Positions 20,731 through 30,425 of a DNA stretch of 64,000 nt are shown piece after piece. The stretch covers positions 248,001 through 312,000 of the forward strand of contig NZ_CP089928.1 in assembly GCF_021290385.1 (NCBI RefSeq). The letters run 5' to 3'. Positions within the stretch are counted from its first letter, which is position 1. Each line of letters begins with the position of its first letter. The notes beneath the pieces were generated by a model. It saw nothing but the letters and a program-made list of their open reading frames with translations. It was not told the DNA's origin and did no database searches. Source of the stretch: Microbulbifer sp. YPW16 (GTDB lineage Bacteria; Pseudomonadota; Gammaproteobacteria; Pseudomonadales; Cellvibrionaceae). The translations under genes and the position numbers were made by a program.

Positions 20731-23091
20731 ATGCCTGTTACAGATAAAACACTTTCCACGCGGAAACACCTGCTGGCCTCGGCCGTTGGTGCCGCCGTAT
20801 TCGCTGTCGGTACCGGTGCCGGCGCGGCGCAGATCGAGGAGGTGACCGTCACCGCCCAGATGCGTGCCGAGTCCCTCAAGGACGTGCCGATGGCGGTGAG
20901 CGCCTTTACCGGTGAGACGGTCAAGAACAGTAACCTGAGCGACTTCAAGGACCTGTTCTCCCTGACCCCCGGTATTTCCGGCGAGACCACCGACTCCTAT
21001 TTCGATTCGGTCTCCGTGCGCGGGGTAAACAACAACAGCTTCGGCAGCGGCAGTGACCCGGCGCTGGGGATTTTCCTCGATGGTGTCTACCAGAGCCGCA
21101 CCGGTGCCACCCCGAGCATGTACGACCTGGAGCGGGTCGAGGTTGTGAAGGGCCCGCAGGGCACCCTGTTTGGCCGTAACACCGCCTCTGGTGCCATCTC
21201 CATGGTTTCCCGCAAGCCCGGCGATACTGTCGCCGGCGAGGTTTCCGTGGGCGCGGGCCAGTACGGGCGCACCGAGATCGAGGGCGGGCTCGACATGCCC
21301 GTGGGTGAGGACCTCGCGGTCCGGTTCGCCGGCAAGCACTTCCAGGAAGACGGCCATGTGGAGAACCTCGCCGGTGGTCCCGACCTGGGCGCCAGTGAGC
21401 TGAATGCCATGCGCATTACCACTGTCTACGACGGCATGGATAACACCACGGTAACCCTGCTGGCCCAGTATGAGGACCGCATCAGCGACGGCACCATCTA
21501 CCGCGCTTTCGACACCGATGCAGGTTACAACTACCCGATCCCGGAAGGGGATTATGACCAGGTCTATAACGACGAGCGGGGCAAGGATGAGTCGCAGATC
21601 GGCGATGTGATCCTGACCATCGAGCACGATCTGGCCAGTGGCTCCACCCTGTCTTCGATTACCGGCTACAAGACCCATGACTACAGCTATGTAGAGGATT
21701 TCGACGGGACGCCTTTCCCGATCGATACCTACTACCGCGACCAGTCCGGTGACTTCTTCAGCCAGGAATTCCGCCTGACCTCCAACAGCAGCGGCCCGTT
21801 CAATTACGTGCTGGGTGCCTCCTACTACAAGGAAGAGCTGGATACCTACTTTGCCGGTGTCGACAACGAGGACTTTATCTGCGACGGCATCTATGCCGAC
21901 GAGTGGGAAGAGGGCCTCGACAGCTTCGTCACCTGTGACGCACTGCCGCAGGATGTGCTGGACGAAGCCTTCGGCTTCGGGGGCGATTCCTGGGAATACG
22001 CCCCGGGTATGCTCTCTATCGAAGAGGCCTACACTGTCGGCGAATACTCCGGCTGGGGCGTTTTCGCCAATACCACCTACGACCTGGGTGAATCCACCAC
22101 CCTGGGCCTGGGTGTCCGTTACACCGAAGACGACAAGATGTACAGCGTGGACTCCCCGTGGCCCGATACCTGGACCGGCGGCTGGAACTACCAGGCCATG
22201 TACACCAACGGTGCCATTATCGGGGACAACACCTGGAGCAACGTCTCCGGTCGAGCGACCCTGACCCAGGTGCTGAGCGACGAGCTCACCGCTTACGCCA
22301 GCGTGGCCACCGGCTACAAGTCCGGCGGTTTTGATTACCTGAGCTACAACGTTACAGATCCCGCCTACGGCACTGATGCCGACAGCCAGTACGAGTGGCT
22401 GGACGAGCAGGGCTATGAGGTAGACGCCAGCAATGCCGAACCGAGCAAGTTCGACGAGGAGAACGTCCTGTCCTACGAGCTGGGCGTGAAGGCGCGCCTG
22501 CTGGATAACCGCCTGGCCCTCAATGCCGCGGCTTTCCAGTACACCTATGATGACCTGCAGCAGGCTTTCTTCGTCGGTGCGGCGGCCATTACCCGCAATG
22601 TGGGCGAGTCCACGGGCCAGGGCCTGGAAGTGGATGCCCAGTGGCTGCTGACCGACAACCTGGACCTGTACATGGGCCTGGCGTGGCTGGATACCGAGTT
22701 TACCGGTGCCCCGGCGGAGCTGTGTGAAACCTGTGACGGCAACGAGATGGCGTTCTCGCCGGCCTTCTCCTCGGCCACGGTGCTCACCTACCACCTGATG
22801 ACCGGTATGGGTGAAGTCTCGGTTTCCGGTGAATACACCTACACCGGCGAGCAGTGGTCCGACCTGGAGAACACCAAGGCAGTGCGCCTGGACGCCCGCA
22901 ATGTGTTCAACATGCGAGTGTCGCTCACGTCCCAGGATGACAGCTGGACCGCGGGCCTGTACGCCGAGAACCTCACCGGTGAGGAGTACTACCACTGGGG
23001 TTACGCCGAGGCGCTGTACAACCTGCCGGCAACCAAGACCGACCCGTCGCGGGGCCGCGTACTGGGCGTCAACCTGGACTATCGCTTCTGA
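20731..23091 (+). CDS. TonB-dependent outer-membrane receptor
   Basis: A 786-residue outer-membrane transporter: signal peptide (about 1-33, ending GAGA-A), TonB box region (IEEVTVTAQ), plug domain (about 45-155, with SVRGV and ERVEVVKGPQGTLFGRN), and a 22-strand-type barrel ending in the aromatic YRF. Energy comes from TonB-ExbBD, not encoded here. The style is that of the FecA/IAR-like receptors abundant in marine gammaproteobacteria, and sequence alone does not give the ligand. Sharing an operator motif with puuA/puuB hints at an amine or gamma-glutamyl/peptide-derived nutrient. GGGGACG precedes the ATG; a terminator follows. Confidence 0.93.
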   Translation: MPVTDKTLSTRKHLLASAVGAAVFAVGTGAGAAQIEEVTVTAQMRAESLKDVPMAVSAFTGETVKNSNLSDFKDLFSLTPGISGETTDSYFDSVSVRGVNNNSFGSGSDPALGIFLDGVYQSRTGATPSMYDLERVEVVKGPQGTLFGRNTASGAISMVSRKPGDTVAGEVSVGAGQYGRTEIEGGLDMPVGEDLAVRFAGKHFQEDGHVENLAGGPDLGASELNAMRITTVYDGMDNTTVTLLAQYEDRISDGTIYRAFDTDAGYNYPIPEGDYDQVYNDERGKDESQIGDVILTIEHDLASGSTLSSITGYKTHDYSYVEDFDGTPFPIDTYYRDQSGDFFSQEFRLTSNSSGPFNYVLGASYYKEELDTYFAGVDNEDFICDGIYADEWEEGLDSFVTCDALPQDVLDEAFGFGGDSWEYAPGMLSIEEAYTVGEYSGWGVFANTTYDLGESTTLGLGVRYTEDDKMYSVDSPWPDTWTGGWNYQAMYTNGAIIGDNTWSNVSGRATLTQVLSDELTAYASVATGYKSGGFDYLSYNVTDPAYGTDADSQYEWLDEQGYEVDASNAEPSKFDEENVLSYELGVKARLLDNRLALNAAAFQYTYDDLQQAFFVGAAAITRNVGESTGQGLEVDAQWLLTDNLDLYMGLAWLDTEFTGAPAELCETCDGNEMAFSPAFSSATVLTYHLMTGMGEVSVSGEYTYTGEQWSDLENTKAVRLDARNVFNMRVSLTSQDDSWTAGLYAENLTGEEYYHWGYAEALYNLPATKTDPSRGRVLGVNLDYRF

Positions 23092-23119
23092 TCCCCCATT
23101 GCTCACAGGATGGGAGTGT

Positions 23120-23148
23120 AAAAACCGGCGCAACGCGCCGGTTTTTTT
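23120..23148 (+). terminator. Rho-independent terminator after the TonB receptor
   Basis: AACCGGCGC (23123-23131), loop AAC, GCGCCGGTT (23135-23143), running into seven T. Confidence 0.92.
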
Positions 23149-23223
23149 ATGCCCGTGAATGGTGCAGTCGGGACTGACGCCGGAGCTATTGATGGTAAAC
23201 TGCGGTTACCTGAGAATGGGGGC

Positions 23224-23910
23224 ATGGATTTGTCTAACTCTGAACAACGCAAGCGCAAGAGCCAGCTCGCCCCACGCCGTGAGCCGGTCCAGGCGCGTGC
23301 CCGCGAACGCACCCGCAGGATCCTGGATACCACCGGGCGGCTGCTGGAAGAAGTGGGCCTGAATGACCTCACCACCATCCTGATCGCCAAGGACCTGGGG
23401 GTCTCGGTGGGCTCCCTGTACCACTACTTTCCCAACAAGCACGCGATCCTCTACGCGATGGGGGAGCAGTGGCTCGCGAGTATGACCACCGCCCTGGAAG
23501 AGCTCGGCCAGTCCGGTGTGGAGGATATGTCACTGCAGGAGTTTATCGCCGAGCTGGTCGATCGCCTGCTGAAGGTCTATCGCGAGCAGCGGGGCCTGTT
23601 GCCGCTGGTGCAGGCAATGTGGGGTATTCCCGAGTTGCATGAACTCGACGAGCGCCACGACGAGCTGATCATCACCCACCTGAGTGATATGTTCCGGCGA
23701 ATGGGCTTCGCCTGTCCGGACAATGAGATGAACCGCCTGGCCCGGGCCACACTGGAAACCTGCCACGCGGTCTTCCTGGTGATCGTCAACCAGCGCGGCG
23801 TGCGCTCCGATCGCACCCGCGAGGACCTGGAACGAATGCTGTTCACCCTGCTCAGCGACCGGCGCGACGACAGCCGCCCCAACGGCCTCGAAGACGTGGA
23901 GGGGCCGTAA
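23224..23910 (+). CDS. TetR-family transcriptional regulator
   Basis: A 228-residue regulator with a basic N-terminal extension of about 30 residues, a TetR helix-turn-helix (TTILIAKDLGVSVGSLYHYF at about 58-77) and an all-helical ligand-binding domain. The ATG at 23224 is preferred; the frame is open further up to 23149, but that ATG lies beside the terminator hairpin. Its stop overlaps the start of the next gene by one base (TAATG), so both are translationally coupled. It could control the puu/TonB motif or its partner nucleotidase; no target is shown. Confidence 0.88.
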   Translation: MDLSNSEQRKRKSQLAPRREPVQARARERTRRILDTTGRLLEEVGLNDLTTILIAKDLGVSVGSLYHYFPNKHAILYAMGEQWLASMTTALEELGQSGVEDMSLQEFIAELVDRLLKVYREQRGLLPLVQAMWGIPELHELDERHDELIITHLSDMFRRMGFACPDNEMNRLARATLETCHAVFLVIVNQRGVRSDRTREDLERMLFTLLSDRRDDSRPNGLEDVEGP

Positions 23911-24815
23911 TGCCACGCACCGACAAGCTGGTGATTGCGATTTCCTCCCGGGCGCTGTTCAACCTGGGCGACAGCCACCGGGTGTTTGAAGAGCAGGGGC
24001 TGGAGGCGTTTTCTGCCTACCAGGTGGAACATGAGAACGACGTGCTGGAGAAGGGCGATGCCTTTCCCCTGGTGGAAAAGTTCCTGCAGATCAACCAGCG
24101 CCTGGAAGGGAATCCGCGGGTCGAGGTGATCCTGTTGTCTCGCAACAGTGCGGACACCGGGCTGCGGGTATTCAATTCCATCGAGCACTACGGTCTCGAT
24201 ATTACCCGCGCGGCCTTCTGCAACGGCGACAGTCCCTATCGCTATATCGCCCCATTTGGCTGCCACCTGTTCCTGTCCACTGACGGTCAGGACGTGCGCC
24301 GGGCGCTGGAGCAGGGCGTGGCCGCCGCGACCCTGGTGGCGGGTGGCGATCGCTGGCGGGAAGATGACACCCTGCGATTCGCCTTTGACGGCGATGCGGT
24401 GATTTTCTCCGATGAAGCCGAGCAGATTTTCAAGCGCGATGGGCTCGCCGCATTCGCAGCCTCAGAGCGGGCCTCGGCACAGCAACCGCTGGGTGGTGGG
24501 CCGTTCAAGGGCTTCCTGGAAGCCCTGCAGCAGCTGCAGGCCGAATTTGCCCCTGACAACTGCCCGATACGGACTGCCCTGGTGACGGCCCGCTCGGCGC
24601 CGGCACACGAGCGGGTTATCCGCACCCTCCGGGCCTGGAACGTGCGGATCGACGAATCAGTATTCCTCGGTGGCCTGCCCAAGGGTGAATTCCTGCGCGC
24701 CTTTGGGGCGGATGTCTTTTTTGATGACCAGCCGGCACACTGTGCTTCGGCCGCCGAGCATGTCGCCACCGGCCATGTGCCCCACGGCATCGCCAATCTC
24801 GAGGGGCAGTCCTGA
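23910..24815 (+). CDS. 5'-nucleotidase (cytosolic NT5C1-like family)
   Basis: A 301-residue protein resembling bacterial members of the cytosolic 5'-nucleotidase family, which dephosphorylates nucleoside monophosphates. Visible family features are VIAISSRALFNL at the start, EVILLSRNSADTGLR near residue 70, and a C-terminal GGLPKGEFLRAFGADVFFDDQ segment with the HAD-like aspartates. The first catalytic aspartate of canonical HAD enzymes (DxDxT) reads SSRAL here, as in this family. It overlaps the TetR gene by one base. The role beside a regulator and TonB receptor is unclear; nucleotide scavenging is possible. Confidence 0.8.
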   Translation: MPRTDKLVIAISSRALFNLGDSHRVFEEQGLEAFSAYQVEHENDVLEKGDAFPLVEKFLQINQRLEGNPRVEVILLSRNSADTGLRVFNSIEHYGLDITRAAFCNGDSPYRYIAPFGCHLFLSTDGQDVRRALEQGVAAATLVAGGDRWREDDTLRFAFDGDAVIFSDEAEQIFKRDGLAAFAASERASAQQPLGGGPFKGFLEALQQLQAEFAPDNCPIRTALVTARSAPAHERVIRTLRAWNVRIDESVFLGGLPKGEFLRAFGADVFFDDQPAHCASAAEHVATGHVPHGIANLEGQS

Positions 24816-25039
24816 CAGCCTGTTGATTAGCGTCCGGGACGCGGGCGGGGCCGCTGAATGGCGGCAGGAACCACACTTGCCGTGTCTGCTGTCACACCAT
24901 GGCCGATCGGCCGGTTATTGGCTTTGCCCGTCCCGGGAATTCGCTGCTATTCTTTTCTCGCATAAACTTTTATAGTTTTTATAACTGCCGTGAGAGCGGC
25001 CGGGGGAGTCCGGGCTTGATGCCGGGTGCCGGGGCCTGA

Positions 25040-26026
<987 letters not shown>

Positions 26027-26036
26027 GCCGCCGGGT

Positions 26037-27143
26037 TCAGTCCAGGCGCTTGCTGAAGCGGCTGATTGCAAGGGTCATCATCAGGGTGATAAATGCCAGC
26101 AGCGCCAGCACTTCAGGCCACAACTCGTGCAGGTCGGCGCCCCGTAGCATGATGCCCCGGATCAGGCGCAGGAAATGTGTCAATGGCAGGATCTCTGCAA
26201 TCCATTTCGCCGGTAGCGGCATGCCCTCGAAGGGAAACATAAATCCCGATAGCAATATCGATGGCAGGAAGACAAAAAACGTCATCTGCATGGCCTGGAA
26301 CTGCGACTGGGCCCGGGTCGAGATCAGCAGCCCCAGGGACAGGTTGGCGAGGATCAGCAACAACGCTGCCCAGTAGACGTCGATGGCGCTCCCTCGCACC
26401 GGCACCCCGAACAGCCACATCCCCAGCAACAGGATAAGCGTGGTCTGCACCAGGCCGATAATGCCGTAGGGCAGTACCTTGCCCAGCATCAGTTCGCTGC
26501 GGCTCACCGGGGTGGCGATCAGCAGTTCCATATTCCCCCGCTCCCGCTCCCGCACAATCGCAACCGAGGTAAACATCACCATGGTCATGGTCAGTATGAT
26601 GCCGATCAGGCCGGGTACGATATTGATGGCAGAAACGCGCTGGGGGTTATAAAAACTCACTACGCTGATTGGTGCACGGGGCAGGGGAATCGAGGCCCGG
26701 TCCCGCTCTGTGGCCGGCGTTGTCAGCGGCAGTTGGGCCAGCTGGGCAGCCGCACTCTGGACAACGGTATCGCTCCCATCCACAAGCACCTGCGCCACAG
26801 GTTCTCCCCGCGCCAGGCGGCGCTCGAAGTCCCGCGGTATTACGATGCCGACACTGATCTCGCCGCGGTGGATCAGGGCCATGACGTCCTCGGCTGTGGT
26901 GGCGTGTGCCGCTGGTCGGATGATATCCGTCGCCAGCATGTCCATTGCCAGCTGCCGCGACGCAGAGGTCTGTGCCTCGTCGACGATTGCCGTCGGCAGG
27001 TGGCGCAGGTTGAGGTTGATGGCATAACCGAAAAGGACCAGCTGCATCACGGGAATGCCCGCTATCATCGCCAGGGTTACCCGGTCGCGGCGCAGCTGTC
27101 GCAATTCCTTGATCACAATCGCCCAGAGGCGTCGCAGGTTCAT
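26037..27143 (-). CDS. ABC-2 type efflux permease
   Basis: A 368-residue inner-membrane permease of the YhhJ/YbhR type: one N-terminal membrane segment (about 21-40), a large periplasmic domain (about 45-170) and five membrane segments in the C-terminal half, with the conserved RERERGNMELLIATPVSR loop between. It overlaps the ATPase gene upstream by four bases (ATGA), so both are coupled. With the HlyD-type partner it should form a drug or xenobiotic exporter that needs a TolC-like channel encoded elsewhere. Only one permease gene is present, whereas ybhFSR has two. Confidence 0.9.
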   Translation of the reverse strand: MNLRRLWAIVIKELRQLRRDRVTLAMIAGIPVMQLVLFGYAINLNLRHLPTAIVDEAQTSASRQLAMDMLATDIIRPAAHATTAEDVMALIHRGEISVGIVIPRDFERRLARGEPVAQVLVDGSDTVVQSAAAQLAQLPLTTPATERDRASIPLPRAPISVVSFYNPQRVSAINIVPGLIGIILTMTMVMFTSVAIVRERERGNMELLIATPVSRSELMLGKVLPYGIIGLVQTTLILLLGMWLFGVPVRGSAIDVYWAALLLILANLSLGLLISTRAQSQFQAMQMTFFVFLPSILLSGFMFPFEGMPLPAKWIAEILPLTHFLRLIRGIMLRGADLHELWPEVLALLAFITLMMTLAISRFSKRLD

Positions 27144-28093
27144 GGTGTTTTCGCGGTCTCTCCCGGTGCCCGGTGAGTGGTGACGGCGACAAAGACATCC
27201 TCGAGCGTGGGGCGCGCCGCCGTGAGTCGCGCCTGCAGGCCAGCCTCCTCGAGCGCCCGGGACAGGCGCTCCTCGATACCGTCACCTGACTCGCACAGTA
27301 TCCTCAGGCTGTTGCCGATCTGTGCCGCGCTGATGACTCCGGGCAGGCCCAGCACGGTGGCCTTGGCCCGGCGTGGCTGCTGGGCCTCCACGGCGATAGT
27401 GCGCCCTTCCAGTGAGCCGGTAAGTTCCGCGGGCGTGCCGTCGGCCACCAGCGTGCCGCGGTCCAGGATGGCAAGGCGATGACAGCGTTCAGCCTCATCC
27501 ATGTAGTGGGAGGACACCAGTATGGTTGTGCCGGCGTCGGCAAGTTCGAACAGTTTCTCCCAGAAGTCGCGCCGGGACTCGGGATCCACCGCGCTGGTGG
27601 GTTCATCCAGGAACAATAATTCCGGGCCGTGGACAATGCTGCCGGCCAGTGCCAGGCGCTGCTTCTGCCCGCCGCTCAGGGTGGCTGCCAGTTGTCGCTC
27701 CATGCCGGAGAAGTGGAACTCCTCCAGCAGTTCCGCCACGCGTCGCCGTGCCGGGGCGGCCGCGAGGCCCTGGACAGCGGCGAGAAACTCCAGGTTCTCC
27801 CGCACCGTCAGGTCGCCAAACAGCGAGAAGTGCTGGGTCATATAGCCGATACGGCGCCGCAGCGCTTCTGCCTGCCTGGGGATCTCCATGCCCAGTACAT
27901 CAATATTTCCCCCGCTCGGGGTGAGCAAGCCGCAGAGCATCCGGATAGTGGTGGACTTGCCCGAGCCGTTGGGGCCGAGGAAACCGTATACCTGCCGTTT
28001 ATCGATGCGCAGGTCCACTGCATTCACTGCCACCAGGTCTCCGAAAACCTTGGTCAGCCCGCGGGCGATCACGGCCGCCTCCTCACTTGCCAT
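27140..28093 (-). CDS. ABC transporter ATP-binding protein (efflux type)
   Basis: A 317-residue single-domain ATPase: Walker A GPNGSGKST (about residues 40-48), Q loop in YMTQHFSLFGDLTV, signature LSGGQKQRLALA, Walker B LLFLDEPTSAVDP and the H-loop SSHYMDEAE. The C-terminal extension of about 80 residues is typical of ABC-2 exporters of the CcmA/NatA/YbhF type. It energises the permease at 26037-27143. The start overlaps the end of the HlyD gene by 11 bases. Confidence 0.93.
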   Translation of the reverse strand: MASEEAAVIARGLTKVFGDLVAVNAVDLRIDKRQVYGFLGPNGSGKSTTIRMLCGLLTPSGGNIDVLGMEIPRQAEALRRRIGYMTQHFSLFGDLTVRENLEFLAAVQGLAAAPARRRVAELLEEFHFSGMERQLAATLSGGQKQRLALAGSIVHGPELLFLDEPTSAVDPESRRDFWEKLFELADAGTTILVSSHYMDEAERCHRLAILDRGTLVADGTPAELTGSLEGRTIAVEAQQPRRAKATVLGLPGVISAAQIGNSLRILCESGDGIEERLSRALEEAGLQARLTAARPTLEDVFVAVTTHRAPGETAKTP

Positions 28094-29135
28094 CGGGCTG
28101 CGGCCCCCCGTCAGTTTGCATCGGTTTCGTCGTCACTTTCGCTGCGTTGCCAGTCGTTGCCACGCCGGAGGTGAATTCGGCGCGCAGCGGCAGCCCGGAG
28201 GGTAGCTGCGCTGCGTCAGCACCGAGCTGGATCTCCGCCAGGTAGCTGAGGCGGGAGACATCCTTGCCGCTGAGGGCATAGTAGGGCGTAAAGCTTGGCT
28301 CGCTGCGAATCGTGCGTACCCGTCCCTCGAAGCTTCCGGCGACATCGTCGATGTAAACCAGTGCGCGGTCACCGGTCTGGACGCCGGGGCGTAGCGACTG
28401 CGGGACGTAAACCCGGGCATAGGGTGCTTTTCCAACCAGCATGTTGACCAGGGGGGCACCAACCGGAGCCTCATCGCCGGTCCGGAAAGGCAGGTCGTCG
28501 ATGCGCCCGTTGCGGGGCGCCTGGAGCTGAAGCTTATCGAGCAATACCGCCTGGAGGCGCGCCTCGGCCTCGGCCCGCTCCAGCGCTGCGCGCCCCTGTG
28601 CGAGTTGCTCCGCGCGGGAGCCACGTTGCAACTCCAGCAGGGCGGCAGTGCGCGATTCCACCTCGGCCGCCGCGGTATCCAGCGCCGTGCGTGCCCGGTC
28701 GATATCGGCCTGGGAAATAAAATCCTCTTCCTTCAGTGCCAGCAGGCGGTGATGGTTGTCGTATGCTTCCTGGCGTGTCGCCCGGGCGGACTCCAGTGCA
28801 GCCTCGGCACGCTCTATCTCCTCAATCCGCGGCCCTTCCTCAAGCTCATCCAACTGTGCCCGCAGTCGCGCAACCTCGGCCCGGGCAACCTGCAGCCGGG
28901 CGCGGGTGGCGCGCTCGTCGAGGCGCATCAGAGGCTGTCCTGTGGCTACATCCTGCCCTTCAACTACAAGGGTTTCCTCGATTTTTTCTGCCGCGGGAGC
29001 CGGTACCGAGATGCGGTCCCATTCCAGTGTGCCAAGGGCACCCGGTTGTTTGTTATCACAGGCTGCAATGGCCAGCACGGCCATGGCCAATGCCGCACGT
29101 AGTGTTCTTGAGCCGCTGAAAAAGCCCTCAGGCAT
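28083..29135 (-). CDS. HlyD-family periplasmic adaptor lipoprotein
   Basis: A 350-residue membrane-fusion protein (YbhG/EmrA-like) bridging the ABC pump to an outer-membrane channel. The N-terminus has a hydrophobic segment ending in the lipobox LAIAAC, so Cys26 is a probable lipidation site. A lipoyl-like half motif is followed by a long alpha-helical hairpin (about 75-210, rich in Ala, Glu and Arg) and a beta-barrel domain. It overlaps the TetR gene upstream by 8 bases and the ATPase downstream by 11. Confidence 0.9.
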   Translation of the reverse strand: MPEGFFSGSRTLRAALAMAVLAIAACDNKQPGALGTLEWDRISVPAPAAEKIEETLVVEGQDVATGQPLMRLDERATRARLQVARAEVARLRAQLDELEEGPRIEEIERAEAALESARATRQEAYDNHHRLLALKEEDFISQADIDRARTALDTAAAEVESRTAALLELQRGSRAEQLAQGRAALERAEAEARLQAVLLDKLQLQAPRNGRIDDLPFRTGDEAPVGAPLVNMLVGKAPYARVYVPQSLRPGVQTGDRALVYIDDVAGSFEGRVRTIRSEPSFTPYYALSGKDVSRLSYLAEIQLGADAAQLPSGLPLRAEFTSGVATTGNAAKVTTKPMQTDGGPQPDGK

Positions 29136-29778
29136 GGTGACCCCCGATTCCCTGTGAAACCAGCGCCAGTGTGTGCCGCTCCATGGCCTGTGAATCGATA
29201 TCCCTGGTGTCCATCAGGTTTCGCCAGACAGGGGCGGCCGCGGCCGGAAACAGGGTCAGGCCAACCAGTGATACCAGGAGTAGTCGCGGATCGATGTCTG
29301 GGGGGAGTTGGCCCCGATCTTTTGCAGCTGAAAATGCCGCGACGATCTGCTGGAAGAACTGTTTACCGGTTCGTTCGATCAAGGGGGCACGGAATACGCC
29401 GCCTTCAAGAAGTACTTCCCTGGTCCATAGTGGCGGCCACCAGGGATGCCGATCGACGGTTGCTGACACCGCTGAGATAAACCGGCGCACAAGGGCCTCG
29501 GGAGAGCCGCTGAGGCCCCCCGGGCCCAACTGCTGTTGGACTTCCTTCAGGAGGGGAAGAACACGCTCGTCCAACACCGCCTGCTGCAGGTGCTCGCGAG
29601 AACCAAAGTAATAATGGAGTAGGGCGGGCGTGACACCGGCTTCCCCGGCGATATGTTTCAGTGCGGTCGCAGCGACCCCGCGTTGGGAATAGCACCGTAC
29701 TGCGGCATCTATGATCGCCGGGCGGAGGTCCGTGCTGGTACGGTGTAGCGGTCTTCCTGGTGTTCGCTTCCCGGTCAT
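29128..29778 (-). CDS. TetR/AcrR-family regulator of the efflux operon
   Basis: A 216-residue TetR regulator with helix-turn-helix TALKHIAGEAGVTPALLHYY at about residues 38-57. The ATG at 29778 is preferred: GGGGAG precedes it, while an open extension up to 29865 would run through the promoter. It is the first gene of tetR-hlyD-ATPase-permease, all overlapping, and a palindrome in its own promoter implies self-repression relieved by a pump substrate. This layout resembles CecR(YbiH)-ybhGFSR of E. coli, though with one permease. Confidence 0.9.
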   Translation of the reverse strand: MTGKRTPGRPLHRTSTDLRPAIIDAAVRCYSQRGVAATALKHIAGEAGVTPALLHYYFGSREHLQQAVLDERVLPLLKEVQQQLGPGGLSGSPEALVRRFISAVSATVDRHPWWPPLWTREVLLEGGVFRAPLIERTGKQFFQQIVAAFSAAKDRGQLPPDIDPRLLLVSLVGLTLFPAAAAPVWRNLMDTRDIDSQAMERHTLALVSQGIGGHHA

Positions 29779-29836
29779 CAGTGTCTCCCCAGCCCGGCAT
29801 GGAAATTGAGCAGTGCTACCCGGAGCTGACCGCTTA

Positions 29837-29865
29837 ATATTAAATTTGAATTTAATTATAGTCAA
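29837..29865 (-). promoter_or_regulatory. Promoter of the efflux operon with palindromic operator in the spacer
   Basis: On the minus strand TTGACT (complement of 29860-29865), 17-bp spacer, TAATAT (complement of 29837-29842). The palindrome ATTAAATT-TG-AATTTAAT (29839-29856) fills the spacer and overlaps the -10, a textbook position for a TetR autorepressor site. Confidence 0.75.
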
Positions 29866-29958
29866 TGTCGCAGGCCCTGGGCTTCCCGCCTGGAGAGAAT
29901 AGGGGGAAGCCCCGGGGCTGGGGGGGAGAGTCAGGGACTTAAACGAAACCCGTCCCGG

Positions 29959-30261
29959 TCAGGACGCTTCGGCGGCACGCTGGAGAGGTTGCAGGACTTC
30001 CTTGGCGAACTTGAAATAGACAGTGTAGACCTGGGGTTCCCCGGAAGCTGCACTGTCCTCGACGACAAAGAAGGGAGCGCGGGAAACACCGTATTGGCGC
30101 GCCAGGACCATGCCGGGACTGGCCTGGTCCCGCTCGTCGGCAACCACGGTCTCGTCGATCAGTCTCAGCTGGTCGTTGTCGCGCAGCTTCTGCTCCACGT
30201 CGCGGCACTTGGCGCAGGGGGAGCCGTCACTGAGAATCTTCTTTACCAGGGTAATGCGCAT
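29959..30261 (-). CDS. Thioredoxin-fold protein with CxxC motif
   Basis: A 100-residue protein with a redox motif CAKC at about residues 16-19 after an N-terminal beta strand, and a cis-proline context SRAPFFVVE near residue 62, which together give a glutaredoxin/thioredoxin-like fold. It has no signal peptide, so it is cytoplasmic. The partner is unknown. It is transcribed in the same direction as pabB (upstream, 164 bases away) and could be its distal gene. It resembles small thioredoxin-family proteins of unassigned role. Confidence 0.7.
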   Translation of the reverse strand: MRITLVKKILSDGSPCAKCRDVEQKLRDNDQLRLIDETVVADERDQASPGMVLARQYGVSRAPFFVVEDSAASGEPQVYTVYFKFAKEVLQPLQRAAEAS

Positions 30262-30425
30262 AAACCGGCTCCTGCTTTCATCCTTAGGGCTAACTTCCCT
30301 CCCGCAGGGGTAGGGCGTATCTATCCATTGTCTGGCGCAGAATCTAGCAGAGGCTTTAATAACCTGGAAATATCAAAGTGAGATACGGTAATAACTACTG
30401 GTTTTATGGGGACTGAAAGCGTTTG

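Noticed and set aside
20539..23133. An 864-codon open frame on the minus strand opposite the TonB receptor, running to the end of puuB
   Set aside because: It mirrors the GC-rich codon pattern of the receptor, has no recognisable domain, and covers its promoter and terminator. The receptor on the plus strand is certain.
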